Shown here: piece by piece, positions 6,965-16,816 of the stretch
How positions within the stretch are numbered: position 1 is the stretch's first letter
Layout: each line of letters opens with the position of its first letter
Assembly (NCBI RefSeq): GCF_000018405.1
Contig: NC_009943.1
Coordinates: 3,103,001-3,167,000 of the forward strand
Direction: 5' to 3'
Length of the DNA: 64,000 bases
Source of the DNA: Desulfosudis oleivorans Hxd3
GTDB lineage: Bacteria; Desulfobacterota; Desulfobacteria; Desulfobacterales; Desulfosudaceae
Translations under genes and position numbers: made by a program
The notes under the pieces: model-generated
What the model was told of the DNA's origin: nothing
Seen by the model: only the letters and a program-made list of their open reading frames with translations
Database searches by the model: none

Positions 6965-9643
6965 TCAATGGGCGTCGGCCCAGTTGCTACCCTGCGCCAC
7001 ATTCACCTTAAGCCGCACGGCCAGGTCGCAGACATTCTCCATGATGTCGGCCACCAGGGCGCTGACGGTTTTCACCTCGTCCGGCGGGCACTCCAGCACG
7101 ATTTCATCGTGCACGGAGAGCAGCATGACCGAAACAAGTTTTTCTTTTGCCAGGGCCTTTTCCGTTGCAATCATGGCCAGCTTCATGATGTCCGCGGCCG
7201 TGCCCTGAATGGGGGTGTTGATGGCGGCCCGCTCGGCATAGCCCTGCAGGGTGCGGTTGGGGCTGTCGATGTCGGGCAGATACCGGATGCGGCCGAACAT
7301 CGTGCGGGTCTGGCCGGTTTCGCGCGCATCGGCAATGGCTTTGTCCATGAACTCTTTTACCCGACTGTAGCGGGAAAAATAGCTGTCCATGTAATTTTTC
7401 GCCATCTTCTGGCTGATGCCCAGGTCCCGGGCCAGGCCAAAAGGGCTGATGCCGTAAACAATGCCGAAGTTGATGGCCTTGGCCTGGCGCCGCACGTCCT
7501 CGGTGATCATTTCGGGAAAAAGCTGAAACACCTCGCTGGCGGTGCGGGTGTGAATATCCTCGTCGTTTTCAAAGGCCTCGATCAGAATGGGGTCCTGGGA
7601 GTAATGGGCCAGGATGCGCAGCTCCACCTGGGAGTAGTCGGCCGACACAAAGGTCCAGCCGGGCCGGGGCACAAAGGCCTTGCGAATCTGGCGGCCCTCC
7701 TCGGTGCGAATGGGAATGTTCTGAAGGTTGGGGTCGGTGCTGCTGAGGCGGCCCGTGGCTGTGGCGGTCTGGTTAAAAGAGGTGTGAATCCGGCCGGTCT
7801 CCGGGAGAATCAGTTCGGCCAGGGCGTCGGCATAGGTGGACTTGAGCTTGGCCAGGGTGCGATGGCGCAGCAGCAGGGCCGGCAGCTCGTGGTGGTCCGC
7901 CAGGGTGGTCAGCACGTCCGCGTCGGTGGAGTAGCCGGTCTTTTTCTTGGTTTTCTTCTGGGTGGGAAGCCCCAGTTTTTCAAACAGGATCACGCCCAGC
8001 TGCTGGGGCGAGTTGATGTTGAAGGTCTCCCCGGCCAGGCCGTAGATCTCACCCTCCAGCTTTTCCAGTTGCCCCTCCAGTTCTTTGGAAAGGGCGGCCA
8101 GGGCCTCCCGGTCCACGGCCACGCCGGCCATCTCCATGTGCATCAGCACCGGCACCAGGGGCATCTCAATGGTTTCAAGCAGCTCGAAAAGGCCGCCCTG
8201 TTTCAACTCCTTTTCCAGCAGCCGGTGCAGGCTGAAGGTGATGTCCGCGTCCTCGGCGGCGTAGGGGATGGCCTCCTCCAGCGGCACCGCTGAAAAGCAT
8301 TTGGCGTTTTTGCCGGTGCCGGTGACATCCTGGTAAGAGATCATGCGATGGTTGAGATAATCGGCGGCCAGCCGGTCCAGGCCGTAACTGCGACGGGTGG
8401 GGTTGAGCAGGTAGGCGGCGATCATGGTGTCAAATACCGGGCCGTCTATTTTAAAACCACAGCGGGAGAGCACGGTCCAGTCATACTTGACGTTCTGGCC
8501 GATCTTGGTGATCTTTGTGTTTTCAAAAGCCGGGGCAAGGATTCGAAGCACCGCGTCCCGGTCCAACTGCACGGGCGCGCCTTCGTATGCGTGGCCCACG
8601 GGAATGTAAAAGGCCTCGTCCGGTTCCAGAGCCAGGGATATGCCCACCAGCCGGGCCTTCATGGGATCAAGGGCCGTGGTCTCGGTGTCAAAGGCAAAAC
8701 AGGAGGCTTTTTCCAGCCGGCCGGCCAGGGATTCCAGCTCCTGTTGGGTCATCACGCCGGTATAGCGCTTGCCCGACAGGTCGGTCTGCTGTGGAAACTC
8801 CTTTTGCAGGCCTGTAAACTCCAGCTCGCCAAAAAGGGCGGAAAGGGCCGCGTTGTCCGGCGCCTTGACCGTAAAGGCCTCAAGGTCCCATGCCACAGGC
8901 GCGTTGGTGTCGATGGTGACCAGTTTTCTGGCAAGATAGGCGTCGTCCCGGTGGGCCAGCAGGTTTTCTTTCTGCTTCTTTTTGGTGATGGTCTCCACCC
9001 GGTCGTAAAGGTTGTCCAGGGAGCCGAACTCCTGAATCAGGGCCAGGGCCGTTTTTTCGCCGATGCCCGGAACGCCTTTAATGTTGTCCGACGTGTCGCC
9101 GGACAGGGCCATGGCGTCGATCACCTGGGCCGGCTGGATGCCGAACTTTTTTTCCACCGCGGCCCGGTCGATGACAATCTCCTTCATGGGGTCCCAGATG
9201 GTGACATGGTCGGTGACCATCTGGGCAAAATCCTTGTCCCCGGAAACAATCACCGTGTCAAAGCCCTCTTTTTCGGCCTTTACCGCCAGGGTGCCGATCA
9301 TGTCATCGGCCTCGTACCCCTGCTGCTCTACAATTGGCAGGTTAAACCCTTCCACGATCTTCCTGATATAGGGAATCTGCACGGCCATGTCCTCGGCCAT
9401 GGGGGGGCGGTTGGCCTTGTATTCCCTGTCGATCTCGTGCCGGAAGGTGGGGCCTTTGGCGTCAAAAAAGACCACGGCATACTCGGATTCTTTTTCCTTC
9501 ATCAGCTTCATCAGCATGCGGGTGAAGGAAAAAGCCGCGTTGGTGGGCAGCCCTTTGGAGTTGGAAAGGTTTCGCACGGCATGATAGCCCCGGTGAATAT
9601 AGGCGGTGCCGTCGATCAGATAGATCACGCGGTTGTCCGGCAT
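6965..9643 (-). CDS. polA: DNA polymerase I
   Basis: Repair and Okazaki-fragment polymerase. The 892 residues hold all three domains: a 5'-nuclease/FEN domain (about 1-290, with GYEADDMIGTLA and SGDKDFAQMV), a 3'-5' proofreading domain starting with FAFDTETTALDP near residue 318 that keeps the DxE catalytic pair, and the family A polymerase (about 520-892) with motif A SADYSQVELR, the O-helix segment RRQAKAINFGIVYG and motif C SVHDEIVLE. The start at 9643 is set by AGGAG five bases upstream; an in-frame ATG at 9664 is less likely. It appears complete and active. It is transcribed alone towards the MITE-like element. Confidence 0.97.
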   Translation of the reverse strand: MPDNRVIYLIDGTAYIHRGYHAVRNLSNSKGLPTNAAFSFTRMLMKLMKEKESEYAVVFFDAKGPTFRHEIDREYKANRPPMAEDMAVQIPYIRKIVEGFNLPIVEQQGYEADDMIGTLAVKAEKEGFDTVIVSGDKDFAQMVTDHVTIWDPMKEIVIDRAAVEKKFGIQPAQVIDAMALSGDTSDNIKGVPGIGEKTALALIQEFGSLDNLYDRVETITKKKQKENLLAHRDDAYLARKLVTIDTNAPVAWDLEAFTVKAPDNAALSALFGELEFTGLQKEFPQQTDLSGKRYTGVMTQQELESLAGRLEKASCFAFDTETTALDPMKARLVGISLALEPDEAFYIPVGHAYEGAPVQLDRDAVLRILAPAFENTKITKIGQNVKYDWTVLSRCGFKIDGPVFDTMIAAYLLNPTRRSYGLDRLAADYLNHRMISYQDVTGTGKNAKCFSAVPLEEAIPYAAEDADITFSLHRLLEKELKQGGLFELLETIEMPLVPVLMHMEMAGVAVDREALAALSKELEGQLEKLEGEIYGLAGETFNINSPQQLGVILFEKLGLPTQKKTKKKTGYSTDADVLTTLADHHELPALLLRHRTLAKLKSTYADALAELILPETGRIHTSFNQTATATGRLSSTDPNLQNIPIRTEEGRQIRKAFVPRPGWTFVSADYSQVELRILAHYSQDPILIEAFENDEDIHTRTASEVFQLFPEMITEDVRRQAKAINFGIVYGISPFGLARDLGISQKMAKNYMDSYFSRYSRVKEFMDKAIADARETGQTRTMFGRIRYLPDIDSPNRTLQGYAERAAINTPIQGTAADIMKLAMIATEKALAKEKLVSVMLLSVHDEIVLECPPDEVKTVSALVADIMENVCDLAVRLKVNVAQGSNWADAH

Positions 9644-9756
9644 GGCGTCTCCTGATGGAATCAAATGGTTGAATGAACTGGATGATTTATATCACGGGGC
9701 AGAACCGGGGGCAAGATGTGCCGAAGCGCCCGGCGAGACCGGGCTTGTCTAATAAG

Positions 9757-9785
9757 GTCATTGCGAGCGGAGCGAAGCAATCCTG
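9757..9785. repeat. GTCATTGCGAG repeat, half copy
   Basis: GTCATTGCGAGCGGAGCGAA followed by GCAATC matches one arm of the dispersed palindrome found complete at 30668-30757 and 39847-39922. Confidence 0.6.
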
Positions 9786-9795
9786 ATCATCCAAA

Positions 9796-9829
9796 TCGAT
9801 ATCGGGATCGGGATCGGGGTCGGGATCGC
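9796..9829. repeat. Hexanucleotide tract (locus b)
   Basis: Imperfect ATCGGG hexamers between the divergent polA and chemoreceptor genes. Only the GATCGG-type half of the compound tract is present here. Confidence 0.75.
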
Positions 9830-9941
9830 ATTGACACACAAGCCCGGTCTCTATATAATTAATTACAATAAAAGCAAATTCTTATCGTCACCAACAGGCG
9901 GGCTTTTACGGGAGAACATCAACAGCCAAGGAGCAGCGGTA

Positions 9942-11876
9942 ATGAACCCTAATGACATCCTGAAGCAGTTTAAAAAATACGGGGCATACGGCCAGTTGAC
10001 GTCCATCGGTTTTTTTGTACTGGTATTCTCTTTCGCCTATCCACTCAACAGGGACCGGGAGCTTTTATGGTTTCTGATCGCCTTCAGCCTTTCGGCGTTT
10101 ATTATTATATATGTTTATTTTGTCTACTGGATCAACACCAAGCTGTTCCGTTTAATAAATACGATCACTGAAAAGGGGGTGCTGGAAAAACTGGCTCACA
10201 ACTTCAGGATCACCGGAAACAGAATTTTTTCCATACAGATCGGAGCACTGGTGATGATTTATGTGCCGGTGATATCCTTCATGTATTTTTACCTCGGGTA
10301 CAAAAATCTTTATTACCATTTTTATGTGTTTTTTATCAGCCTGTTTATCATTTTATTTCTCGGATACTTTACGAGGAACCTTTATTATTTCAGAACATAT
10401 CCGATCGGCAGATTCGGTATACCGGTCCCTGTCCAGCGACTCAGGAGCAAGGTCGTCAGCCTGGTCCTCCCCATCATATTGCTTGTCAATGTAGTGATTT
10501 CAATTATTGTTTACAACCTTTACCTTCCGGTCATCAAGGCTGAAATTGACGATAACGTATTCATGTTTATAAAATATGAAGCGACCGCGCTGGCGTCCCT
10601 TGAGGATATGCGGGGTTACGCGCCCGCGTATTGCGCTAAAGAGGGATGCACCCTTCTTGTCACAGAAAAAAATGGAGATATTGTTTACGCTTATCCGGAT
10701 AAAGGCATGACGGGAAAAAACATCTCCACCGTGGTGGAGAGAAGCGAGCGTCACGGGTATTTCAAGGAATCAACGCTTGAATCTCTTACGTCTTCACGCG
10801 GGCGTGAAACACAAAAGTTCGAAGGTATTTTGGAGTCGGAGGTCTCCGTGTATTATGCGGCGCAACTGCCCGGGGGCGATAGGCAAATGCTTGCCGTTTT
10901 CCCTGAACATATTTTATACAACAACATTTACAGGAGCATATTTTTTGTCACACTCTCGCTTTTCCTGCTCAATCTGACGCTCTGGGTTATCATAAACAGG
11001 CGGCTCAGGGTGGTCTCCAGGGCCATTGATAACGTCATGCCGGCCATAACAAAAGCAACAAAAGGCGATCTCACGCAGACGATAACGGTGGTTAAATCAA
11101 GGGATGTATTGGAGGATTTCGCCAGGCAGTTCTCTGCCCACATTAACAATATAAAGGAGTTTATGATCGACGTAATAAAGAGCGCCGAAGTATTGAGCAG
11201 CGCCTCAATCGATGTCAACAGAACGGCGCAGTTGATAAAAAGCGGGGCCGATGAACAGGCCCTGAGCGCCGAAAAGATCACGGCCGCACTTGAAGAGATA
11301 CGGGAGGCGGTGGCGCGCAACTCGGAAAACGCGAAAAACACGGACGAAATCGCGAAAATGTCCGCGGTAAGCGCCGAAGCCGGAGGCGCCTCTGTTGAAA
11401 AAACCGTTGCTTCGATGAAGGAGATAACAGACAAAACCGTGCTCATTAAAGATATTTCGTATAAAACAAACCTTCTGGCCTTAAACGCGGCCATTGAAGC
11501 GGCAAGGGCCGGAGAGTACGGCAGGGGGTTCGCCGTGGTTGCCGGCGAGGTGAGGAAACTTGCGGAAAAAAGCGCCTCGGTATCCAAGGAAATAAGCGAA
11601 CTTTCACAGTCCGCCCTGGGCGTATCAGAGGAGTCGGGCGTGCTTCTTAAAGAGCTTGTGCCAAAAAGCAGGGAGACGGCTGAGCTCGTCCGTGAAATTT
11701 TTAAGATGTCTGTAGATCAAAGCACCGGTGTTGCTCAAATAGGCACCGACATGGAGCTTCTAAAAGAGATCGCTCAGAGAAACGCTGACGTATCGGGTGA
11801 AATGGCAAGCATATCCGATACCTTTAAAGACCAGGCGGCGATTCTCAAAGAGAGAATAACGCGCTATAAAGTCTGA
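9942..11876 (+). CDS. Methyl-accepting chemotaxis protein with multi-pass N terminus
   Basis: Chemoreceptor that should signal through CheA/CheW, though no che genes are nearby. The start is the ATG at 9942, with AAGGAG eight bases upstream; an earlier frame reaches into repeats. Of 644 residues the first ~185 contain about five hydrophobic helices (e.g. [52 protein letters not shown]), then a periplasmic segment of ~130 residues, a sixth helix near 330-350, a HAMP-like linker, and the signalling hairpin whose tip reads [20 protein letters not shown] (~509-530). A normal MCP has two helices, so the N terminus is a MASE-like membrane sensor or an unrecognised domain. Its base composition is less GC-rich than its neighbours. 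Confidence 0.9.
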   Translation: MNPNDILKQFKKYGAYGQLTSIGFFVLVFSFAYPLNRDRELLWFLIAFSLSAFIIIYVYFVYWINTKLFRLINTITEKGVLEKLAHNFRITGNRIFSIQIGALVMIYVPVISFMYFYLGYKNLYYHFYVFFISLFIILFLGYFTRNLYYFRTYPIGRFGIPVPVQRLRSKVVSLVLPIILLVNVVISIIVYNLYLPVIKAEIDDNVFMFIKYEATALASLEDMRGYAPAYCAKEGCTLLVTEKNGDIVYAYPDKGMTGKNISTVVERSERHGYFKESTLESLTSSRGRETQKFEGILESEVSVYYAAQLPGGDRQMLAVFPEHILYNNIYRSIFFVTLSLFLLNLTLWVIINRRLRVVSRAIDNVMPAITKATKGDLTQTITVVKSRDVLEDFARQFSAHINNIKEFMIDVIKSAEVLSSASIDVNRTAQLIKSGADEQALSAEKITAALEEIREAVARNSENAKNTDEIAKMSAVSAEAGGASVEKTVASMKEITDKTVLIKDISYKTNLLALNAAIEAARAGEYGRGFAVVAGEVRKLAEKSASVSKEISELSQSALGVSEESGVLLKELVPKSRETAELVREIFKMSVDQSTGVAQIGTDMELLKEIAQRNADVSGEMASISDTFKDQAAILKERITRYKV

Positions 11877-11912
11877 CCCGGACATTTCATGAAATATCCG
11901 GCAAACCGGCCC
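11877..11912. repeat. CCGGA..TTTCATGAAA palindrome, copy 1
   Basis: The near-perfect 24-bp palindrome CCGGACATTTCATGAAATA-TCCGG (11878-11901) starts at the chemoreceptor stop codon. Similar sequence follows the stops at 16816 and 24557, with diverged relatives at 4801, 22811 and 47572. Confidence 0.6.
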
Positions 11913-11924
11913 GGAAGACAGGGC

Positions 11925-11955
11925 CACGGGCAAAGGCCGAAAGGCCTTACCCGTG
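11925..11955. repeat. CACGGGCAA hairpin, copy 3
   Basis: CACGGG and CCCGTG enclose an inner GGCC-GAAA-GGCC stem-loop. It lies downstream of the chemoreceptor, and may act as its terminator although no clean T-run follows. Confidence 0.5.
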
Positions 11956-11993
11956 CTTCATTCAATCATCATTTTTTTCTTTCTTGCTTATCC

Positions 11994-12186
11994 GTGTACT
12001 TTTCTTGGCGGCAAGAAAAGTACCAAAAGAACCGCGCCCTGCGGCTTGGCCTTCGGCTTCCCTCGCGCAAGCGGGTTTTCCGGCGCGGGCAGGAACTCAT
12101 CCCGCTTCGCGGGATTCAAACAGCCTGCCCGCTTTTTCCGGAAAACCCGCTTGCGCTCGGCTGCGCCGCAACGGGCGAGAGTCCTT
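11994..12186. repeat. Structured ~195-bp dispersed repeat, copy 2
   Basis: The same two-hairpin element as at 6572, between two convergent genes. Here the long stem is GCGCAAGCGGGTTTTCCGG paired perfectly over 19 bases with its complement. It differs from copy 1 by paired substitutions (GGG/CCC in place of the CACT/AG region), and an inner ATCCCGC-TTC-GCGGGAT stem-loop is also present. Confidence 0.85.
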
Positions 12187-12316
12187 TCATTGGCGTTCGG
12201 TCCACCATTAAACAATGGGCCTTAATGGAAAAACCTGCCCGTAATTCGTTTCAGAGCAGAACAGTCGCTCGCAACGACGAACGGGTGCGGCGGGCCGACT
12301 TGTCCGGCGTAAAACT

Positions 12317-12347
12317 TCGATAGCGATTTCGATACCGATACCGATTT
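12317..12347. repeat. Hexanucleotide tract (locus c)
   Basis: CGATAG/CGATTT/CGATAC/CGATAC hexamers just downstream of the nucleotide cyclase stop. The rest of the gap 11877-12378 is repeat sequence without a gene. Confidence 0.7.
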
Positions 12348-12378
12348 GGAGCGGGAAAAGGCCATTCATGGATGGAAA

Positions 12379-14601
12379 CTACTTGATGGCAAAATGGAAT
12401 ACCCCGTCCCATTCGGAAAGGACCTGTTCGTCCCGGCGGCGGCCCAGGTCCCGGCAGCGGCGAATATAAAAATCGAGGGTGGCCAGGGTGTCGTCCAGGC
12501 AGGGGTTTGCCGTAACAGCCACCTGCCCCCGCACACGACCGTAAATCGCTTCGGCCTCGTCAAAGGCGCCCCGGCGATACAGGGCAAAGGCGCGCTCCAG
12601 ATCCCCGGCAACCTCTTGTTTGCAGGCCACGGCATCAGGGCCCAGGTGATCATAGACCTCGTAGATGGCCACCGGCGCCTTTTTACCCTTGACCTGGACC
12701 ATGTCCAGAAAGGCCACGGCATAGTTTCCGCAAAGCCGCTTCCTGAACTCCTCGGAAATGATCAGGGGCACGCCGTAGTGGCGGGTCAGGGCCTCCAGCC
12801 GGCTGGCCGCGTTGACGATGTCACCGATCACGGTGTAGTCCATCTTGCTTTGCGAGCCGATGTTGCCGGCCACCACATGGCCCCAATTAATGCCGATGCC
12901 GATGGACAAGGCCCGGTCGCCTGAAAAAGGGCCGGAACCGTTGAAAGTCCGAAGCTCCCGGCACATGGAAACCGCGGCCCGCAGGCAGGCGTCCGGATCG
13001 TTAAACAGGGCCATGATGCCGTCGCCGATAAGCTTGTCGATCTCGCCGTTTTCACCAATGATGCACCGGTTCATGCGATCAAAAAAATCGTTAAGCAGCT
13101 CCACGATCCGTATGGGATCCCGGTTTTCAGACAGCCGGGTAAACTCCCGAATATCAGCAAACAGGACGCCTATCTCCCGGTCCTGCGGCGGAATACGGGT
13201 GGGATCATTGCCGGCGGCGATCATCTCCACCAGGGATTTACGGGTATACACCTCGGTGATGCGCAGCCGGCGGGCCGTTTCGTCGCGCTCGGCCACCAGC
13301 TGTTTTTTCTCCTCCAGCAGCTCGGCGCTCATGGTCTGGGCCTGCTCCACCCGTTCCCGGCTGTCGGCCAGGACCCGCTCCAGGTGGTCCTTCAAAATAG
13401 CGATGCGGTTGGCATAATGACGATAAACCCGAAAAAGCGCGATGGTAAAATTTACGGCAAACACCCCCGCCAGAAACAGAAAAGGGGCACTGACACCCGC
13501 CAGTGCACCGGCCCCCAGGTAAACCGCCACCATGAGCGCGTTGGCCCCCAACAACTGCAGAAAGGGAACCGACACCACCCGCCGGTCCCACTGAAGAGTA
13601 AACGCCACCTCGCCGGTGCCCATGCCCGAAACACCGGAAATCCGGGGCGGCAGGTCCAGCCGGAAAAACTTCTGCACCACCAGGCGGTAGGCGGCCAGAA
13701 TGGCCTGGTCCCCGCTCAGGGTACAGGCGGCATAGTACGGACCGGTCTTTGCCGGGTCCCATGCCGGGTGGCGGGAGAGGCGAAACCGTGCCCGGTGCCG
13801 GCGCCGATCGTGATCAATCTCCACGTGGTAGGCCCGGGTGGACTTGTTGAGCATGTATTGGAGCACGTGCATCAGCATGCCGTCCGGCGCAAAGGAGAAC
13901 CCCTCCAGGTCGTAATAATCGAAACAGGCTTCCACAATGGCAAACACGCTGTTCTCGTTGGTGACGATCTTGACAAACTCGATCAGGTAGTACCAGAACT
14001 CCGACGAGAGCCAGGTGTTTGGCATCTTGACGATCTCGTCCCTGAAACTCACGGCGCCCTGGTGCCGGCACAACAGGTCGGCCCACTCGTACAGGTCACT
14101 AAAATTCACGCCCCTGGCGCCGTACCCCTTGAATATGGCGCAGAGCATGCTGAAGGTGGAGTCCCGGTCCGGGCCGCCGTAGGGAAGATGGTCCAGAAAG
14201 CCCTTTTCCCATATCTTGTGATAAACCGGAAGCTGGTCATGACCGTCCTCTCCCACGTGCCAGTCGTAACGGCCCACGGCCTTTTTGCAGAACATCTGAA
14301 GGTAAAAATAGTACTCGTTGGTGTACCAGCGGGAGTCATCAAGAAGATCGACCGGTGAGGCCGGGTAAGGGCCTTTCGGGGCATGCCGGTTCAGCTTTTC
14401 CACCAGGGCCGGCGTGTCGCCGCCGCACGCCTCAAAATAGCGCAGGGTCGCGGCCACGGCCCGGCCGGAAATGCCGTAAACCGATTCGATCTCCTTTGGT
14501 GACGGTTCACGATAACGGCCCTCCCCGGTTACAGGCCAGGGACAGTGGCGCATGGGCCGCCCCTCCACGTCTATGCCCCATCCGATGGCGCCGGAGCCCA
14601 T
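12379..14601 (-). CDS. Membrane class III adenylate/guanylate cyclase
   Basis: Makes a cyclic nucleotide, probably cAMP, as second messenger. The C-terminal third holds the class III catalytic domain (~475-640): the first metal Asp in GVLFADIREFT, the second in KLIGDGIMALF, and the transition-state Asn/Arg in VIGDIVNAASRLEAL. Two membrane helices lie at about 345-390 (LLGANALMVAVYLGAGALAG and FLFLAGVFAVNFTIALF), followed by a coiled coil (~400-455). The first 340 residues match no domain I recognise and probably sense a ligand; a ~90-residue tail follows the catalytic domain. The ATG at 14601 is favoured because GGAGGGGG precedes it; a further-upstream ATG at 14622 would overlap the preceding gene. 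It is the third gene of an operon with the pterin-binding protein and the deacetylase-fold hydrolase. Confidence 0.9.
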   Translation of the reverse strand: MGSGAIGWGIDVEGRPMRHCPWPVTGEGRYREPSPKEIESVYGISGRAVAATLRYFEACGGDTPALVEKLNRHAPKGPYPASPVDLLDDSRWYTNEYYFYLQMFCKKAVGRYDWHVGEDGHDQLPVYHKIWEKGFLDHLPYGGPDRDSTFSMLCAIFKGYGARGVNFSDLYEWADLLCRHQGAVSFRDEIVKMPNTWLSSEFWYYLIEFVKIVTNENSVFAIVEACFDYYDLEGFSFAPDGMLMHVLQYMLNKSTRAYHVEIDHDRRRHRARFRLSRHPAWDPAKTGPYYAACTLSGDQAILAAYRLVVQKFFRLDLPPRISGVSGMGTGEVAFTLQWDRRVVSVPFLQLLGANALMVAVYLGAGALAGVSAPFLFLAGVFAVNFTIALFRVYRHYANRIAILKDHLERVLADSRERVEQAQTMSAELLEEKKQLVAERDETARRLRITEVYTRKSLVEMIAAGNDPTRIPPQDREIGVLFADIREFTRLSENRDPIRIVELLNDFFDRMNRCIIGENGEIDKLIGDGIMALFNDPDACLRAAVSMCRELRTFNGSGPFSGDRALSIGIGINWGHVVAGNIGSQSKMDYTVIGDIVNAASRLEALTRHYGVPLIISEEFRKRLCGNYAVAFLDMVQVKGKKAPVAIYEVYDHLGPDAVACKQEVAGDLERAFALYRRGAFDEAEAIYGRVRGQVAVTANPCLDDTLATLDFYIRRCRDLGRRRDEQVLSEWDGVFHFAIK

Positions 14602-14606
14602 GAGTT

Positions 14607-15395
14607 CTAAACCCCCTCCCATGAAAAAATGTCCGACCGCAACAGATGTTCGCTTGCAGCGCCGGAATCAACCGTGCGGTGATGAAAAATGTTGACCAGG
14701 GCCAGGCTGAGTCCGGCGTCGGCCAGCATAGCCAGAAAAGCCACCTCTGCCGTCCGCTTCTTTTCTTTCGGCCCCGGACCGGTAGTGAGATTGGAAAGCC
14801 CGGCAATGGCGCGCACCGGAAGACCGAACAGGTCGGGCAGCATGCGAATCACCTCAACCACGGCCCGGTTGTGCCGCACCCCGTTTTCCCACATCAGGGG
14901 CGCTATCACCGGGTCAATGATCAGCCGGGCCGGGTTCACGCCGGCTTTTTCGGCTGCCGCCAGCAACCGGCCGGCCACCTCCAGGCAGTCGGCAACATCC
15001 ACCGGCACCCGGCTGCGCTCATCCAGCAGAAATCCAACAATGTCGGCATCAAACCTTTTTGCCAGGGGCAGGATGGTTTCAATCTTCCGAGGCTCAAGTG
15101 AAAAGCCGTTGATGATGACCGGGTTCTTGCAGGCGGCCAGACCGGCGGCCAGGGCCGCGGCATTGGTGGTGTCCAGCAGCAGGGGCAGGTCAGTTGCCGT
15201 TGCCACCGTGTTCACCAGAAAGGTCATGGCCGCTTCAGGATCTTTTTTCAGGGGACCGGGGTTGATATCGATAGCCTGGGCACCGGCTGCCACGCACCGG
15301 GTCACCAGATCGCGGATCGGCCCGGGGTCGCGGTGTAAAATCGCCTGTTCAACGACCGGGTTGACAATATGAAGGTTGTCGGCCACAAAAATCAT
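14607..15395 (-). CDS. Pterin-binding (methyltetrahydrofolate:corrinoid type) methyltransferase
   Basis: TIM-barrel protein of the pterin-binding family that includes dihydropteroate synthase and methyltetrahydrofolate:corrinoid/iron-sulfur protein methyltransferase. The family pattern is visible in order: DNLHIVNP, AIDINPGPLKKDP, LPLLLDTTNAAAL, NPVIINGFSLE, DPVIAPLMWENG and RAIAGLSNLTTG. The 262-residue length and the NPGPL and SN motifs fit the methyltransferase branch better than folP. Its ATG overlaps the upstream stop as ATGA, so the two genes are translationally coupled. No corrinoid protein gene is adjacent, so the methyl acceptor must be encoded elsewhere or the reaction differs. Confidence 0.85.
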   Translation of the reverse strand: MIFVADNLHIVNPVVEQAILHRDPGPIRDLVTRCVAAGAQAIDINPGPLKKDPEAAMTFLVNTVATATDLPLLLDTTNAAALAAGLAACKNPVIINGFSLEPRKIETILPLAKRFDADIVGFLLDERSRVPVDVADCLEVAGRLLAAAEKAGVNPARLIIDPVIAPLMWENGVRHNRAVVEVIRMLPDLFGLPVRAIAGLSNLTTGPGPKEKKRTAEVAFLAMLADAGLSLALVNIFHHRTVDSGAASEHLLRSDIFSWEGV

Positions 15396-16135
15396 GCTGC
15401 CATGCCCTGGATCAGGGCCAGGACGTTCTGGCCCAGCACATCGTGGTTGTAGCCCCCCTCCAGGACGGCAAAGCATCCGCCGCTGTTTCGCCGGGCCGCG
15501 CCGGCCGCCATTTTGCCGATCTCAAAATAGTCGCCGGTGGACAGGACCCCGCCCCAGTCTTCCATGTGGTTGTCAAACCCGGCGGAAATGCCGATAATGT
15601 CGGCCTCGCACCGGTCCATGGCGTCTGCCACCTCCCGCAGATAGGCGTCGCGCCGCATGGCATCCACGTTATGGACCGTGACATAGGACTTGTCTCCCAG
15701 AATGTTCACGGTGCCGTCGCCGTAGTGAAGGTCGATGTCCAGCACATAGGCACTGTCGATGCGGCCCCGGTTTTTCAAAGACGCAATGGCCACGGCCATG
15801 TTGTTGAAATAGCAGAACCCCCAGGAGGCATCGGCAGAGGCGTGGTGGCCCGGTGGCCGGACCAGGGCAAAGCAGGGCTCGGCCAGGCCGATTTGGGCGG
15901 CCTGCACGGCCCCACCCGCGGCCAGCATGGCAACAGGATAGAGCCGCTGACGCCTCACCTCGTCGATATGGGCTTCGGTGTGCACGGCCGCCACGTCGTT
16001 ATGGTCCGCCATCTCGGCGGTCACAAACCCGGCAAAAGGGTCGATGACCTTGACCACGGCCTCCATTCGGCCCTTTGCCGCGGCCGGGTCCGATGTGTAG
16101 ACCTGGTAAAAATCGGGATGAAAAACAACCTTCAT
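15392..16135 (-). CDS. Histone-deacetylase-family hydrolase (acetylpolyamine amidohydrolase-like)
   Basis: Zinc hydrolase with the arginase/deacetylase fold. The 247 residues show ALVRPPGHHA with the catalytic His pair, GFCYFNNMAVA, the zinc-binding VLDIDLHYGDGT (Asp and His), GISAGFDNH (third zinc ligand Asp) and the C-terminal VLEGGYN. Bacterial members remove acetyl groups from polyamines, lysine or small acyl-amines; the substrate here cannot be inferred. GGAG six bases before the ATG at 16135 sets the start. It is the first gene of a three-gene operon, which is an unusual combination. Confidence 0.9.
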   Translation of the reverse strand: MKVVFHPDFYQVYTSDPAAAKGRMEAVVKVIDPFAGFVTAEMADHNDVAAVHTEAHIDEVRRQRLYPVAMLAAGGAVQAAQIGLAEPCFALVRPPGHHASADASWGFCYFNNMAVAIASLKNRGRIDSAYVLDIDLHYGDGTVNILGDKSYVTVHNVDAMRRDAYLREVADAMDRCEADIIGISAGFDNHMEDWGGVLSTGDYFEIGKMAAGAARRNSGGCFAVLEGGYNHDVLGQNVLALIQGMAA

Positions 16136-16315
16136 GGTCGACTCCTTCAATGAATCATGTTTTTTCAACTATACAGGCATGCGGCCCGGTGTTCAACCGT
16201 TTCCTTGAATCGGATAAATGAAAAAGCCTTGTGTCCGGAACAGGCTCTTTATAAGATAGGCACGATCTGATTCAGAGCGTATCACAATATCAAAAACACA
16301 AACGGAGTGCCGGCT

Positions 16316-16816
16316 ATGAGCAGGGACGATGAATACCTTCTGGAAAATGTATGGGAAGACAAAACCCCGGAACTGAAAAACGAAATCATCGAGTTCTGGA
16401 TGAAAAACAACGCCCTGCCCACAAGGGAAATGGCCATGGAGCGGGTCCGGCAGGTGTTCTGCATCGGCAGGGACGGCGCCACCGGCCAGATCGCCGGGCT
16501 GGGCACGGTTTACGAAAAATACAACCCGCAGCTGGAAAACTCCTTTTATTACTACCGCAGCTTTGTGGCGCCGGATCACCGCCGATCCCTGCTGGCCACC
16601 AACCTGGTGCTGCACACCCGGGATTTTTTTGAAGCCGCCTTTGTCAAAAAAGAGCTGACCAAGTGCATCGGCATGTTCGTGGAAGTGGAAAACGAATACC
16701 TGCAGAAGAGCCGGAACCAGGCGGTGTGGCCCTATAGCGGCTTTGTCTATATCGGCAAGAACGCAAAGGGCTACCACCAGCGGGTCTATTACTTTAAAGG
16801 CGCGCTGATCTCCTGA
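16316..16816 (+). CDS. Hypothetical protein, GNAT-like
   Basis: A 166-residue soluble protein. The central stretch SFYYYRSFVAPDHRRSLLAT followed by a helix resembles motif A of GNAT acyltransferases (strand, bulge, R-rich turn for acyl-CoA pyrophosphate), but the canonical Q/RxxGxG/A is not intact, so the assignment is tentative. The ATG at 16316 follows GGAG by eight bases. The next gene starts 12 bases after its stop within a copy of the TTTCATGAAA palindrome. Function unknown. Confidence 0.7.
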   Translation: MSRDDEYLLENVWEDKTPELKNEIIEFWMKNNALPTREMAMERVRQVFCIGRDGATGQIAGLGTVYEKYNPQLENSFYYYRSFVAPDHRRSLLATNLVLHTRDFFEAAFVKKELTKCIGMFVEVENEYLQKSRNQAVWPYSGFVYIGKNAKGYHQRVYYFKGALIS

